The notes under the pieces: generated by a model | What the model saw: only the letters and a program-made list of their open reading frames with translations | Databases searched by the model: none | Told to the model about the DNA's origin: nothing | From: Tetrahymena thermophila SB210 | Taxonomy: Eukaryota > Ciliophora > Oligohymenophorea > Hymenostomatida > Tetrahymenidae | Assembly: GCF_000189635.1 (NCBI RefSeq) | Contig: NW_002476046.1 | Span: forward strand, 2,337 to 66,336 | DNA: 64,000 nt | Direction of reading: 5' to 3' | Shown: piece after piece, positions 14,507-27,132 of the stretch | Layout of the letters: every line of letters starts with the position of its first letter | Position numbering within the stretch: the stretch's first letter is position 1 | Program-made: the position numbers and the translations under genes

Positions 14507-15202
14507 ATGAATTAATTGAAATCAGCTTCTTCTTCTTAAGAAATAAAAATACAAAAAATTGTTAAAAATGAATTAAATCAGATAAAGTGTTTACAATAAT
14601 CATCCAATAATAATCAACCTTAGCATGTACTTTAAGAGAAATACTTTGATTTCGATGATCATTCATTTTTTTCTGAAGACAGTAAATAAAAACAAAATTC
14701 TTATCACGATGACTAAATTAATAATTCAAAAAATGTTGGTGAAACAGAATCGTGTTTTAGCTATTATCATGAAGGATAAGAAAATAATAATGATCTTGTT
14801 TTAAAACTTGATAAAATAGATAAAAATAATATTAGTAAAAATATTATAAAAGCTTTTTTTAAATATCTATTAAACAAAAATAACGACTTGCTAATAGATT
14901 TTGCTTTAAGTGGAGCACAGCCAGCTTATGCTCATAAATTAGCTAAAAATTTTATAAATTCTTACAATTATAATAACAGCTCGCTTCACAAGCTAATATA
15001 TCATCCTAAATATGGTAAAGCTTTTGAATTTTATTTAACATTTGAAGCTGAACAGTGGCTATCTAATAGCAAGGTCAAATAAAAATAAGCACATCTTATA
15101 TTCATAGATTATTTAAAGTTGTGTTGCTGCAATCCTGAATATTCTAATCACCTTATATCATATAAAAAAACCAAAAAGAGTTTGTTTAATGATAGATAAT
15201 GA
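14507..15202 (+). CDS. paralog family member 3 (unknown function), 231 aa
   Basis: A 232-codon single-exon frame ending in TGA; the longest member here. The N-terminal ~105 residues are Ser/Asn/Gln/Asp-rich and unique to this copy. The conserved block starts at about residue 110 with DKNNISKNIIKAFFKYL, followed by NDLLIDFALSGAQ, SYNYNNSSLHKLIYHPKYG, KAFEFYLTFEAEQWL and a Cys-Cys-Cys patch. The final residues FNDRQ echo FNDRS at the end of the 18141 copy, so the extreme C-terminus is also family-derived. Intact, with no premature TGA, which argues for selection. Confidence 0.82.
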
Positions 15203-18140
15203 TAATTATAAAAAAAAAATATAAATTTAAAGAAAGTTCATATTTATTTTATATTAAATTATGTCAGTATTGATTAGCGACAAATTATTTTTTGTGTTAA
15301 TATTTTAGGCATATTTTTATTCAAAAACATTTTTAATGACTTTAATTTAGATAAATACTGAGTATTATTGTCTTCAAATATTTTTATAACTAACTTTGCT
15401 CCCAAATATTTATTTAAAACCATTTAAATTTTACAAAAAATTTTAGAAGGAACAAACATTCAATTTTAATTAATAAATATTGAAAATTTTTTTTAGCACT
15501 AAAAATCCAACCTAATTTATTTACAAACAATTTTTTTCGAAAATCATATAGGCTTTTTCATATTAATTTACAGAAAAATGAAACATTACTTTGAGTGAGT
15601 GTAAACTAATATAATTAATTTATTTGATTATCTTACCTTAATTAAACTGATTCAAAAATCATTCTTTTGTTTTCATTTGTTTTACACTTTATTTTCAGAA
15701 ATTATCAGAAATTATAATTTTAAAACATAAACAGTAAGAAAAATTTGTTTTCTATCTTTGAAATAATATCTTACATTCAGTGATTGATTTCTAAATTCAA
15801 AAGAGGTAAATTTAATTGAAAATAAAAAAAAATTATATTTTATTGAAATAACTTATTTTTATTATAAACATTTTAGTCCGTCTATAATATTAGACTTTCA
15901 TTAATTGTTAAAAAAATAGAAATATAAATTGTAAAAAATTAAACATTCTTCATTTTTTCATGCCAATTAATTGATACAATACAATTAATTAATTAACCTT
16001 TTACCACTATTTAATTAGAATACTATGATATAATTATCAATCATATTATTATTATTCATTGTACTTTTATTTATCTTTGTTAAGAGTTAAACATATAAAA
16101 ATGATCATTAGAATAGTTTATAATTGGCTGAAGCTACCAAACTCTTCATGTTTATCTCATTATTTTTATAATTAGACAAATATGATTTCTACTAGAAAAT
16201 AAAAGTTAGTAATTTAGTTAAAAGTTAAATTAACAAATGTAATTAGTAAAAATAAAAATACTTTCCTCATACATAATAATTATAAAAACCTAAGTTTAAG
16301 TTTGTATTACATATTATGTTTAAAATTTAAGAATTTTAAACAGATGATTTTCTAGATCCGAATTTATTTTTTTGTATTTTTAAAGTAACATATTTATTAT
16401 TCTAGCAAATAAAAATATAAATATTTTTTTTAAAGAAAATAATATCAAGTATTTTTAAGATTTATTTCACTTTAAAAAACTTTAATTGTTTCTCTCATTT
16501 ATTTATTTATACTAAAGATAATTCTAATTTTTCTATTCAAAAGCATAATTAGTTTTAATGATTATAATATTAACTTTGGAACAATAAATGTTTTAATTTA
16601 TTTTAGATAAAGTTAAATTTCATTTTATTATATAACATATATATTCTATTACCTTATTACAAGAAAATTTTATAAAGTTTACTTAGACTTTTTTTAATTT
16701 AATAATTTTATGGAAACATTTTTTATAATTATGTATAATTAATGTTAAAGCACAGTAAATAGGTATCCTTGATTTTTATTACATTTTGACACCCAAGCTA
16801 TTTTAATATTATGGTTAACTTTTTAATATTCACATGAAAGCATGAAAGAGTTTTACATGTTTTAAGCAAAATTAAGCTTTTTTTACATTTAAAAATGTAA
16901 CATTAATTAATAATGACTTTTACATTTAAAAATGTAACATTTATTAATAATTACTTTTACATTTAATTCAGCTAATAAATATAATTGAAAGGTATTTATT
17001 GACTATTTTAAGAATAATATAATGTTAAATACATAATAAAATATTTGAATTTTATTTATAAGATTAATAAATTGTTTTTTATTTTGTAATCATTTTGTTT
17101 CAAAGCAAAAAACGTTTATTTTTTATTTATTATAATTATAATAATTAGAGCGAAATCTGAGTGAGTTGAGTTATTTTAAATTTATTTATTAAAAATAAAA
17201 AAGCTTGAAAAAATTTGTAATGTGTAAAAAAGATTATCGTTATTTTAATAAGATTACACAAACAATCATCTTTTAAAATAAATAAACTCTAAATTGTAAA
17301 TTTTTTCAACCAAAAATAATAGAAAATTTGAAATCTAAAAAATGATGTTTAAAAAATATAATAAAATTTATAGATACTAATTCTATTTTAATTAATAAAT
17401 ATGTAAACTAAACATATTTTATCAATTACTAGGCTGTTACTTTTTTAAATTTAAGAAGTAAATCATCATCAATTTACTGAATCTGAATTCAGGATATTAA
17501 AGCATTTTTTTGAGCTATAAAATCAGAGATTATTTACAGAAAATGATTATAAATTTATATTAATTTAGATTTTAACAGAATAGAGAATAGTGATATTAAG
17601 ATTGAAAAAATTTTTGAGGCGATTTTTAATGAATTAATTAATTATTTCATGCCTTTTTAGAACTACAAATAATATCCCATATTAATATAATCAAGATTAA
17701 ATATTATTATAGTGTAATTCAATCAAGTCATAAACAGTAAAATTTTTAAACCTGCTAACATCAAAAGGAAATAACTTTTATTTTGATTAGTTTTAAAAAA
17801 GCTTGAATCGAATATTTTTAACTTTTTTTTTATATAGGGATGAATAAATGAATTATCACATTTATCTATTTAAAAAGAGAATATTCAAAATATTTATAAA
17901 ATGGCTTTTATTTTTATTTACTTATTAAAATGATTTTAGCTTGTTTAGAAATAAATAAATTTAAATCTATGAAAAATTATGAGGATTTAATTGGTGGAAA
18001 AAAACCATAGCACTCGTTGTTTAAAATAAAATAACATTAACTTGAAATAAATAATAAATAATATTAACTAAAAATAAACGAAATCTAACATTAATAAAAT
18101 AAAAACAATAATATAATTGATAAAAATTAAAATTAGTGAT
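15203..18140. other. gene-less AT-rich stretch
   Basis: No gene seen. It contains the small hairpin-forming tandem repeat at 16.88-16.97 kb. Confidence 0.5.
16879..16966. repeat. 38 bp tandem repeat with internal palindrome
   Basis: Two full copies and a partial third of a ~38 bp unit. Each full unit holds TTACATT-TAAA-AATGTAA, whose 7 bp arms are exact reverse complements around a 4 base loop. The third copy retains only the left arm. Confidence 0.7.
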
Positions 18141-18725
18141 ATGGAATCATTTTTAAATTGCTAAAACAATTTAGATTAAAATCAAGAGTCAATTTATGAA
18201 TCCTAAGAAAATTTAACTATGTTTATGTAACAATCCTAATTTAAAAACATAGACTCAGAAGTTTCTGAAACAATTCAATTTAGTGAAGAAGAACAAGAAA
18301 TGGAGAATCTCATAAATTCTTTTGATAGTATTACTAAAAATAATATAAGCAAAAATATTATAAAAGCTTTCTTTGCATTTTTAACAGATAAAAACAATAT
18401 AAATTCCATCTTGGAGTTTGCATACAATGGAGGATCATTTACATTATAACAAGCTCTTAAAAAGATTAAAAATTTTAGTTAAAAGTATAATTACAACAAT
18501 AATCATCTTTAAAAATTAATTTTGCATCCTTTATATGGAAAGATTTTGGAGTTTTATCTAACGTTTGAAGCTTAGTAATGGCTGAATGAAAGTAAAGTTT
18601 AATAAAAAGATAAGCACCTTATTTATATAAATTTTTTGAAATTATGTTGCGCTAATACTTCATACTTAAAAAATCTTACTAAATATAATAAACATAGAAA
18701 ATTTATGTTTAATGATAGATCTTGA
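18141..18725 (+). CDS. paralog family member 4 (diverged), 194 aa
   Basis: A 195-codon single-exon frame from ATG to TGA. It carries the family block, but more diverged than its neighbours: DSITKNNISKNIIKAFFAFL, then LQKLILHPLYGKILEFYL instead of the usual LIQHPKYGKAFEFYL, and KDKHLIYINFLKLCCAN. The N-terminal ~65 residues are acidic and Gln-rich. The same replacements (Asp for Glu before KHLIY, Ile-Asn for Ile-Asp, no KKNKKS tail) occur in the 23490 pseudogene, so these two form a sub-branch of the family. Function unknown. Confidence 0.8.
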
Positions 18726-19286
18726 AAAAATTGAATATAACTTATATTCTTTAGACTCAATTTACCTTAAGTACTAAATAAATCAAAACAAAAAAATATT
18801 TATTAAATAGTTATTATAATAAAAATTAATTTATTAAAATTAATTACTTCAATCTTTCGACTAAAAAAAATTAATAAAAATTATATTCAAGAAAATTAAA
18901 TAGTAACATTAAAATATATTGATTTTTATATAAAATGTATAAAGAATAAGTTTTGACTTACAATTATACCATATTGACTGATTTAAATTAATTATTAAAA
19001 TGTGATAAAATAAAAAAAAATTAATAGCTATAAAAGGCATTTTTAAATTCATACTTTTTTTCTTTATTATTTTTGTGATGAATTGAAAAAGATAATGGTT
19101 AAAAATAAATTGTTTCTTTACTTTATTATTTCAAAAAATTACAAATTCAATTTTTTTTAAATGAAAAGTATTTTATGGATAATAGATTGACATAGTTTTA
19201 AAAAATGTTTAATTTAATTAAAAATGCAGAAATTAATCAAGAATAAATTCATTGTTTAAATATTCACTTTCAGATTCATTTAAACC

Positions 19287-19318
<32 letters not shown>

Positions 19319-20990
19319 TGATAAAATAAAGTTATTCTTCTATCAACTTGAATAAATAAATTTTCTCTGATTAAGTTAAATTTTATGGTAAATTTTATCT
19401 TTGTTATTCATTAACAGTTAATAAATTAATAAATTTAATTGTATTTTTTTAAGCCTTAAATACTTGTGAATTTCTTATTGTAAATATAAAGATGTAAAAT
19501 AATGTAAGGTAGGAAGGTATGAAGGAAAGAAGAAATATGGAAAATATACTTTATTTATATCGTTGGATTAATAAACACAATTTGAAGCAAAATTATGATG
19601 TAGCTTAATACTAATCATTTCGAATTCTAATTATAAAATAATACACAAGGTCCAAAAATAATAAAGTATAAATAAAAATATTTTAAAATAAATTAGTATT
19701 TTCCAATATTTACTTTTACTCAAAATTTAATTCTTTTTAGAGCTTTACTAATAGAAATACTTGAATCAATTGGTAGAAAAATTAGATTAATTAAAAAGGT
19801 ATGAGTGTTAATTATATATTAAAAGGTCTCTTATTTTATTTAACTTACATATATAAAAGATTAAATAATACTTCTTCATAATATAATATCCTAATTAAAT
19901 ATTGATATGGTTTCTTAAGTATTTTAATTAAATTTACAGTATTAATAGAAAATAATAGGAGCTATGGTTCTACTTTTCATTTAAATTTCTTTACTCATAT
20001 TTTACTTACTTAAATTTTTACTATTAATTACACTATTTATATGAATAATAATTAATTTTACAAAGAAACATTAACTAAGAAAGATAATTAAAAATTGGTA
20101 CATAATAATTAATTACTGTTTAAGATAGATAAAATGCTATTGAAGTTAATATTATAGCAGATATTAGATATTTTATCTAAAATTTTACCTTTTAAATATC
20201 TACCTTTTATTCAATATAAATAAGTGATTTTTAATAATTAAGTTTTGATGTTGGTTAGTTACTTGCTTTTTAAGCACAAATGATAAATACTTATTGAATT
20301 ACTCTTTTAAATTAAAAAAATATTTTGTCATGCATTATTGTCTAACTTGAAAGTAAGTTACTATCAATTAAACATCAAAGAAAAAAATCAAAAAAATCTT
20401 TATATTTAATTAAATTTTAGAATATGTTGATAGTATTTTAATGAATTAATCTTTCTCCTTTTTTTTTAATAACCAGAAAATTACTTTAAGATGATATTAA
20501 CTACTAAAAATTAAAATACTAATCTTAATTTTAATTTTAAAAAAATCTAACTCAAAATTATTATGTCTTGCTATTTGCCATAAACATATGGAAAATGTCT
20601 TCGCAATTTATTTCATTTTAATTAATAAAATTTGGTAATATTTATTTTCAAGAATGACGAATTTTTGTTTATATGTAAAGGATAAAAAAACATAAAATCA
20701 ATAAATTCAATATCAAATAAATAAGTTTAAATATTTGGAAAAGCTACAGATTAGTCTTTCATATTTTAGAGCTAACTCATAGCTCATTAACTTTTAAATA
20801 GAAAAAGAAAATCATTTATCATTGAATAAATATGTAAAAATTAGTTATAAAATGAGATTCAGCCTGTAAAAAATAATAGGTGTACCATAATTTATTGGAA
20901 AAAGTAAAAGAAATACCTTTTGTGGATTAAAATAAGAATATTATTTATAATTAATTTAATTAATACAGAAATAAAATAATTTGATCATAT
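18726..20990. other. gene-less AT-rich stretch
   Basis: No gene seen. Contains a (CAT)9 microsatellite at 19291-19317 and a short purine-rich run near 19505-19540. Confidence 0.5.
19291..19317. repeat. (CAT)9 microsatellite
   Basis: Nine uninterrupted CAT units, unusual in this very AT-rich intergenic DNA. On the minus strand it would read as a run of Asp codons followed by further open sequence, but no gene structure supports translation. Confidence 0.85.
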
Positions 20991-21629
20991 ATGATAAACT
21001 TCTAGTAGTATGAGCTTTTCTAAAATTAATGCAAAGAGTATCTTTGCGGATAAAATGTTAATATGGCTTCAACAAAATTAACTAGATCTGAATAGGAAAG
21101 AGATCTATCTATGAGCTTAATTAAAAATGAAAAATAAAATATTGAAAGCAAAGACATTTGCGAATCAGAATTTTCTTTTTCAGGGAATCTTTAATTGCAA
21201 GAAGAAGGATTTGAAATGAGTGATCTTGTATAAAAATTCGATAAAATTTCAAAAAATAATATCAGTAAGAATATTATTAAAGCTTTTTTTAACTATTTAA
21301 TAGATATAAAAAAAAATGATTTACTCACAGATTTTGTGTATAAAGGAGTCTTGCCAACTCATGCTCGTAAAATGGCTAAAAGTTTTATTTAAAGCTATAT
21401 TTTTAATAATAAATCACTTCTTAAGCTGATTTAACATCCAAAATATGGAAAAGCTTTTGAATTTTATTTGACTTTTGAGGCATAAAAATGGTTAATGAAT
21501 AGTAAAGTTTAGTAAAAAGAAATTCATTTAATTTATATTGATTTTTTAAAACTTCTTTGTTCAAATCCTAAATACTCGAATCATATTATTTCATACAAAA
21601 ATAACAAAAAGATCAAATTAAATGAATGA
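20991..21629 (+). CDS. paralog family member 5 (unknown function), 212 aa
   Basis: A 213-codon frame from ATG to TGA without introns. The N-terminal ~82 residues are polar with several Cys and share a Ser-rich, then Gln-Glu-Glu-Gly-(Phe/Tyr)-Glu-Met-(Ser/Asn)-Asp-Leu lead-in with the 4601 and 26614 copies. The conserved block follows: SKNNISKNIIKAFFNYLID, NDLLTDFVYKGV, ARKMAKSFIQSY, HPKYGKAFEFYLTFEAQKWL and QQKEIHLIYIDFLKLLCSN. Other in-frame ATGs at about 21063 and 21111 could be the real start. Function unknown. Confidence 0.8.
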
Positions 21630-23489
21630 TTCTGATAAATCTTGACTTAAATTAAAAATTAATGATTCACTATCTATTAAAAATTTACAAAGAGAATAGT
21701 AACTAAACATACTAATAAAACAAATTTACTGAATAACTTTTATTATGAAGATAATTGAAAAAATCAATATAATAATTTATAAACAATATAAACTTTCTCT
21801 AGTTCAAAATCCTTCATTTTAAACAAAAATAAATGAACTCTATTAAATCTAAAATTAATTTTTCATTTCTCATATAAAAAATAAAATATTTAATTATAAT
21901 TTACTATAAAACCTTGCAACTTGAAGATCAAAGGTTGATTTTTTGTTACTTATTAGAGTTTTGAGAGGTTTTCTCAATATAAAAATAAATATAATTTGTG
22001 AGGATTTGGTAGTTTATTAAGGTCAAAAATATCTGAATATATATACTATTAAGTATTTACATATTTTTTACATTAAATAAACTATTTAAAATTGAGCATA
22101 ATTATTTTTACTTTCTATTTTATATATAAAATATATGTCTAAATTTGCTTTGCATCAATCAACAATTTTTTAAGGAGGCAGTCATTGCAAAGGCTATAAT
22201 AATTAAATTTTTAGACCAATTATTTGACTATTTTGAAAAATTTTACATTATACTTATTAATTCTCATAAAAATATTTTTCAAGTTATACAAATATGTTTA
22301 TAAATTTATGTAAATATATACAAGTAAGAAAAATCTTAAATACTTTAAATCTATATTTTGATAAATAATTTTCTAAGATTAACAAAGAATCATCAAATTT
22401 AAAATAAATTTAAAAAAATAGAAATGAAGTAAAATTTCCTTATTTTAGATATTAACATATTAAATTTCTTGATGGCTTTTTGATTACTAAATTCTGTTCA
22501 TTTTGTTTTATCTTTAATAATAAAATATGTCCTTACTGTTTACTCACTTTTTAAAGAATTAGTAACATAATTAAGAAAATTGTAAGGCTAACAGATTTTA
22601 TTAGAATTATTAATAATAATATAAAAATAGAGTTTTTATGACAGAAGAAACAGAAGATTAAAATAATAGAATTTAAAGACAGTGTAATTTTCCTTTTTTA
22701 ATTAACTTATAAGTCAAAAAATAAGAAATTCATTAAATTATACACATTTTTTTTCGTTTTTTTACTATTTCTTCATTTTTTACAAAATCCGCAATAAGGT
22801 TTTTAAAAATATTTAAATAACTATAATATTTTATTGTGACCTAATTAAAATTATAATTAACTTCAAATATACGTATTATTAAATTATATTATAAGAATTT
22901 AATAGTATTTAATCTATCCTTTAATGATTTTACCCTTTCCATATTTTTTGTATAGTGATTTCAAAATAATTTAGAAAACATCAGCCAAATATTAATATTT
23001 TTTAAAAGAAATATGCTAACTAGTTTTATCTAATAGTTGTTGATTTATTTCTTAAGTAAAATTTAATAGCAAAAATGCTGTAATAACTATTTTATTCATT
23101 TTTTTTGAAAAGTATGAAGAAAAAAGCAAAAATTTGAAACTATATTATAATAACTAATCTAAATAATAAGGAATTTAGGTAAAAGATAGAAAACCTATCC
23201 AATATATATATTTTTATAACCTGATTTTAGTTTAATTGTTTTTGAATTTAAAAGCTTACATCATTCATCATAAAATTAAAAAAATAAAAATATATTTAAA
23301 ATAAATACTTTGAAAGCTAAAACAGAATCCACGTGAAATAATCATAGAAATAAGAGAAGTAGGATGCTAAACAATTGCAAAAATAAGGATTAGTTTCTAT
23401 AAGATTAATAATTAAAGTTTTCTTAAAAATATATAAATGAATTTACGTAATACTTAAACGACTTAATATAGCAGTAATAATGATACATT
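21630..23489. other. gene-less AT-rich stretch
   Basis: No gene seen. Holds the second copy of the dispersed repeat (22.52-22.88 kb). Confidence 0.5.
22525..22880 (+). repeat. dispersed repeat, copy B
   Basis: Partner of the segment at 12225-12545, same orientation. It ends about 600 bp upstream of the pseudogene at 23490. Confidence 0.45.
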
Positions 23490-23956
23490 ATGTAAAATTA
23501 GGAATCTGAAATATCTTAAACCTTTTCAAAAAGTATGAATTGGAAAATTTATTAAATAATTTTGATAGTATTGCAATGAATAATACAAGTAAAAATATAT
23601 TAAAGATTTCTTTGGATTTCAATTAAACAAAAAAAGTATAAATATTATATTTGCTGAAAATGGAACTTCAACTATATCACAAGGCCCATTAAAAAGGCAA
23701 AATGTTTTTGTTAAAAGTATAACAATGACAACAGTTATCTTTAAAAATTAATTTTACATCTTATTTACAGTAAAATTTTCGAATTTTACTTAACTTTTGA
23801 AACATAAAATCGGATTAATAAAACTAAAAATTAGTAAAAAGATAAACATCTTATTTACATAATTTTTTTAAATTATCTTGTGCTAACAATTGCTATTTAA
23901 ATAGCTTATTCAAATATAAATAACCTAAGAAGAGTAAATTCGATGATAAAATATGA
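23490..23956 (+). pseudogene. decayed paralog family member 6
   Basis: Family similarity runs the whole length but only by changing frame at least three or four times. A start-like segment with NQESEISQ shifts into NNFDSIA; after SKNIL the frame slips at the AFF position; it slips again after the GTST segment to reach YNNDNSYLQKLILHLIY and FEFYLTF. Another slip precedes the LSCANN patch. The His-Pro-(Lys/Leu)-Tyr-Gly core has also decayed. The closest intact copy is the one at 18141. Multiple independent indels make this a true pseudogene rather than a sequencing error. No restored version is implied. Confidence 0.85.
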
Positions 23957-26613
23957 ATAAATTAATTCATCTATAAATAGATTATAACGATCAAATATTT
24001 TTAATTATTTATTATTTGTTAAATCATCTATATATATTTATGTAACAATACCTTCCTATTTATATTTTATAATTTACTAGTTAATGTTAATAGCTTAGCA
24101 AATTTTAATTTATTAATATTTTTATAGTTAATTCACATTTATTATAAAATTTGGCCTTAAAATAGTGTGTAAGTTATTTAAAAGTATTTTGTAAACCTGA
24201 ACTAAATTGATATATTAAAATTTTAAGCAAGATAAAAAATAATTTGTTGGTTTATTTATTTATAATTTATTGAAATATTAAATTAATTTACCATTTTGTT
24301 TGTTTGAAACAATAATTATTAAACTTAAATACAATTTTGCATAATTTTTATTAAGTTAATTAATTAATTAATAATTTTTTACTTTTTAAATTTTTAATTT
24401 AAGAAAACCAATGAAAACCATATTAATTGCTATAAAATTTGGCCTTAAAATAGTGTGTAAGCTATTTAAAAGTATTATGTAAACCTGAACTAAATTGATA
24501 TATTAAAATTTTAAGCAAGATTAAAAATAATTTGTTGGTTTACTTATTTATAATTTATTGAAATATTAAATTAATTTACCATTTTGTTAGTTTGAAACAA
24601 TAATTATTAAACTTAAATACAATTTTGCATAATTTTTATTAAGTTAATTAATTAATTAATTAATAATTTTTTACTTTTTAAATTTTTAATTTAAGAAATC
24701 CAATTAAAACCATATTAATTACTATGAAATTTCTTGCAAAAAAAAATTTCAAAAATAGATATGTATACATTATTTTTTATCATAAATAAACATCTATTGT
24801 TTTTGAACTAAATTCATTATCCATTTAATCTAATCTATTGACCTTCAAATAGCCATCTATTTACTTAATTTTTGTAATTTATCAATATCTTATTTCATTA
24901 TAATGCGATTATTTTAATTGATAAATAGGTTATTTAAATACTCTAGATATTTTAATTTTATTTAAATTTTGATTAATATTGATTGATAATAATTTTAATA
25001 TTATTACTTTGAATTATCAAAGTAATCTTCTATTTCTGTTTTTTATGTAATCAAATAAATATAGTTAAATTTTTTTCTTGAATTTTAAAAAAATCTATTA
25101 TGATAATTAATCTTCTCCTCTATCTATTTTGAAAAATGCGGTTTTTTTTAAGAAATTTTTAAGTACAAATTAAAGTGTAAATTGGTAACATAATAATATG
25201 GTAACTCATAAAACATGTTCTTTTGAGTTCATCTTGGCACCACTAATATTAAAATTGGCAGATTAATAATAAGAATTGCATATTTTATATACTTAGTTAT
25301 ATTATGAATCTGTTCCAATACTGGGTTTTTGAGCCTTTTTTTTTTTTGAAAAGTATATATGTGTTAAGTTTTGAGCATTCAATTCAAATTTAATAACATA
25401 CCTACCCCATTAATATTAATATTATTACTTTTTTATGTGATAAAAATAATTTATTTAAATACTTAACAAAATTGGTGATAATATCTATAATCAATAAATA
25501 TATAAATGCAGGGTTTAAAATTTCTAGTAGTTGACATAAAATTCTGAAAATATTCTAAATTCCTGTAATTTGAACGTTTCTTTTTTCAAGTATGTTTGCT
25601 TGTTGGACTTTTCTATGAATATTTAATATTAAAATCATCTAGTAAATTAATCCTTTAAATTCTTATCAATATTTTAATCAAATTAATTACTTGAAATAGA
25701 TTACTATTTCATCGACTTATAATCTAATATTATTTACACTTATAAATTTTTAATTAATAAGCAATGAATTCTTTAATTATCGGAATCTACATTTGCGTTG
25801 ATTTACTCTCAATGAAGACTCTAATTTTACACTATATAAATAATAAATATGCAAATTAAAAGGCCTTTATTTACATTTATTTATAGGAAACGTATATTTA
25901 TTAATATTTCTTTTTAATAATATAAATTTTGTTTTTTAAGCATAATAATTTTTACTTAGAAGTAAGTATTTTAAACATTTAAAAAAATGTAAGTAAACAT
26001 TAATTCTATCTATTTATTTTCAATTATATTTCTTCACTTATTAAATTGCATTTTTTAAATTCATCAAATATTAGTTGAACTTAAATGGTATTGTAAACAA
26101 AAAATCTTATTTAGATACTGCAAAAATTGGTAAAAAAAAATTCGATAGCGTAGTTGAAAATCATTTTTGCCTTATAGATTTCTCATATATTACTGTAAAT
26201 TTTTATAAATTTGAGTTTTAGATCGAGATGTATTTATAATTACTTTCATATTAGATACCATATTTTCAATTTAACTTATTTTAGGAGTTTTCAAAAAGAA
26301 GATTCATAAGCAAAAATATTATAAATAAATTAATGCACAATTAATTAAAAACTAAAAAGTAATTACTAATAAATATTAGCAACAAACAATCAATAAAATA
26401 TATAAAAACTACTGAGCTAATTAATTTAAATAAATTATTCCAATCGAATTAGCCAACATTAACTCAGACAATAATAATCCATTTTATTATAAATTAGTAA
26501 AAAGGTTAAATTTAAAATTCCTATTACAATATTAATAATACTTAACATCCTATACAAAAATATTGTGAGATATTTATACTTGTAACTCCAATTATAGTTC
26601 TGAAATTAACTTA
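23957..26613. other. gene-less AT-rich stretch
   Basis: No gene seen. Dominated by the 288 bp direct duplication at 24143-24726; the rest shows no structure I can name. Confidence 0.5.
24143..24726. repeat. near-identical 288 bp tandem duplication
   Basis: 24143-24430 and 24431-24726 are the same sequence with only scattered changes and one additional TAAT in a (TAAT)n run of the second copy. Both begin tataaaatttggccttaaaa and carry 'taaacctgaactaaattgat' at the same offset. The near identity, against a heavily diverged background, marks a recent local duplication. No ORF or element termini were seen. Confidence 0.95.
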
Positions 26614-27132
26614 ATGAGCAATCAAATGTAGTAAAATTTAGAAACTAAAAAATTTTGCTAACTGGAGTCTGACTTTTCAGAGAGCTCTTAAATGCAAGAA
26701 GAAGGATATGAAATGAGTGATCTCATATAGAAATTTGAGAATATTTCTAAAAATAATATTAGCAAGAATATCATCAAAGCTTTCTTTGCCTACTTGTTAG
26801 ACACAAAAGAAAATGATCTTCTAACAGATTTTGCATAGAAAGGAATGTAACCAAATCAAGCTCGTAAAATGGCTAAAAATTATGTAAAATCATACTCATA
26901 TAATAACAACTCTTTACATAAGCTGATTTAACACGATAAGTATGGAAAAGCTTTTGAGTTTTACTTGACATTCGAAGCAGAGAAATGGCTCTAAGAAAGT
27001 AAAGTCTTATAAAAAGAAACTCATTTAATTTATATAGATTTTTTGAAACTATGCTGCTCTAATCCTGATTATTCAAATCACATTGTAACATATAAAAAAA
27101 ACAAAAAAAGCTAGTTCAGAGTCGATGAATGA
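26614..27132 (+). CDS. paralog family member 7 (unknown function), 172 aa
   Basis: A 173-codon uninterrupted frame from ATG to TGA. Gln/Glu/Ser-rich N-terminal ~45 residues, then the canonical family block: SKNNISKNIIKAFFAYLLD, NDLLTDFAQKG, ARKMAKNYVKSYSYNNNSL, HDKYGKAFEFYLTFEAEKWL, QKETHLIYIDFLKLCCSN and YKKNKKSQF. The His-Pro of the other copies is His-Asp here. This is the last of the seven same-strand copies; the next gene downstream is an unrelated minus-strand one. Function unknown. Confidence 0.82.
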
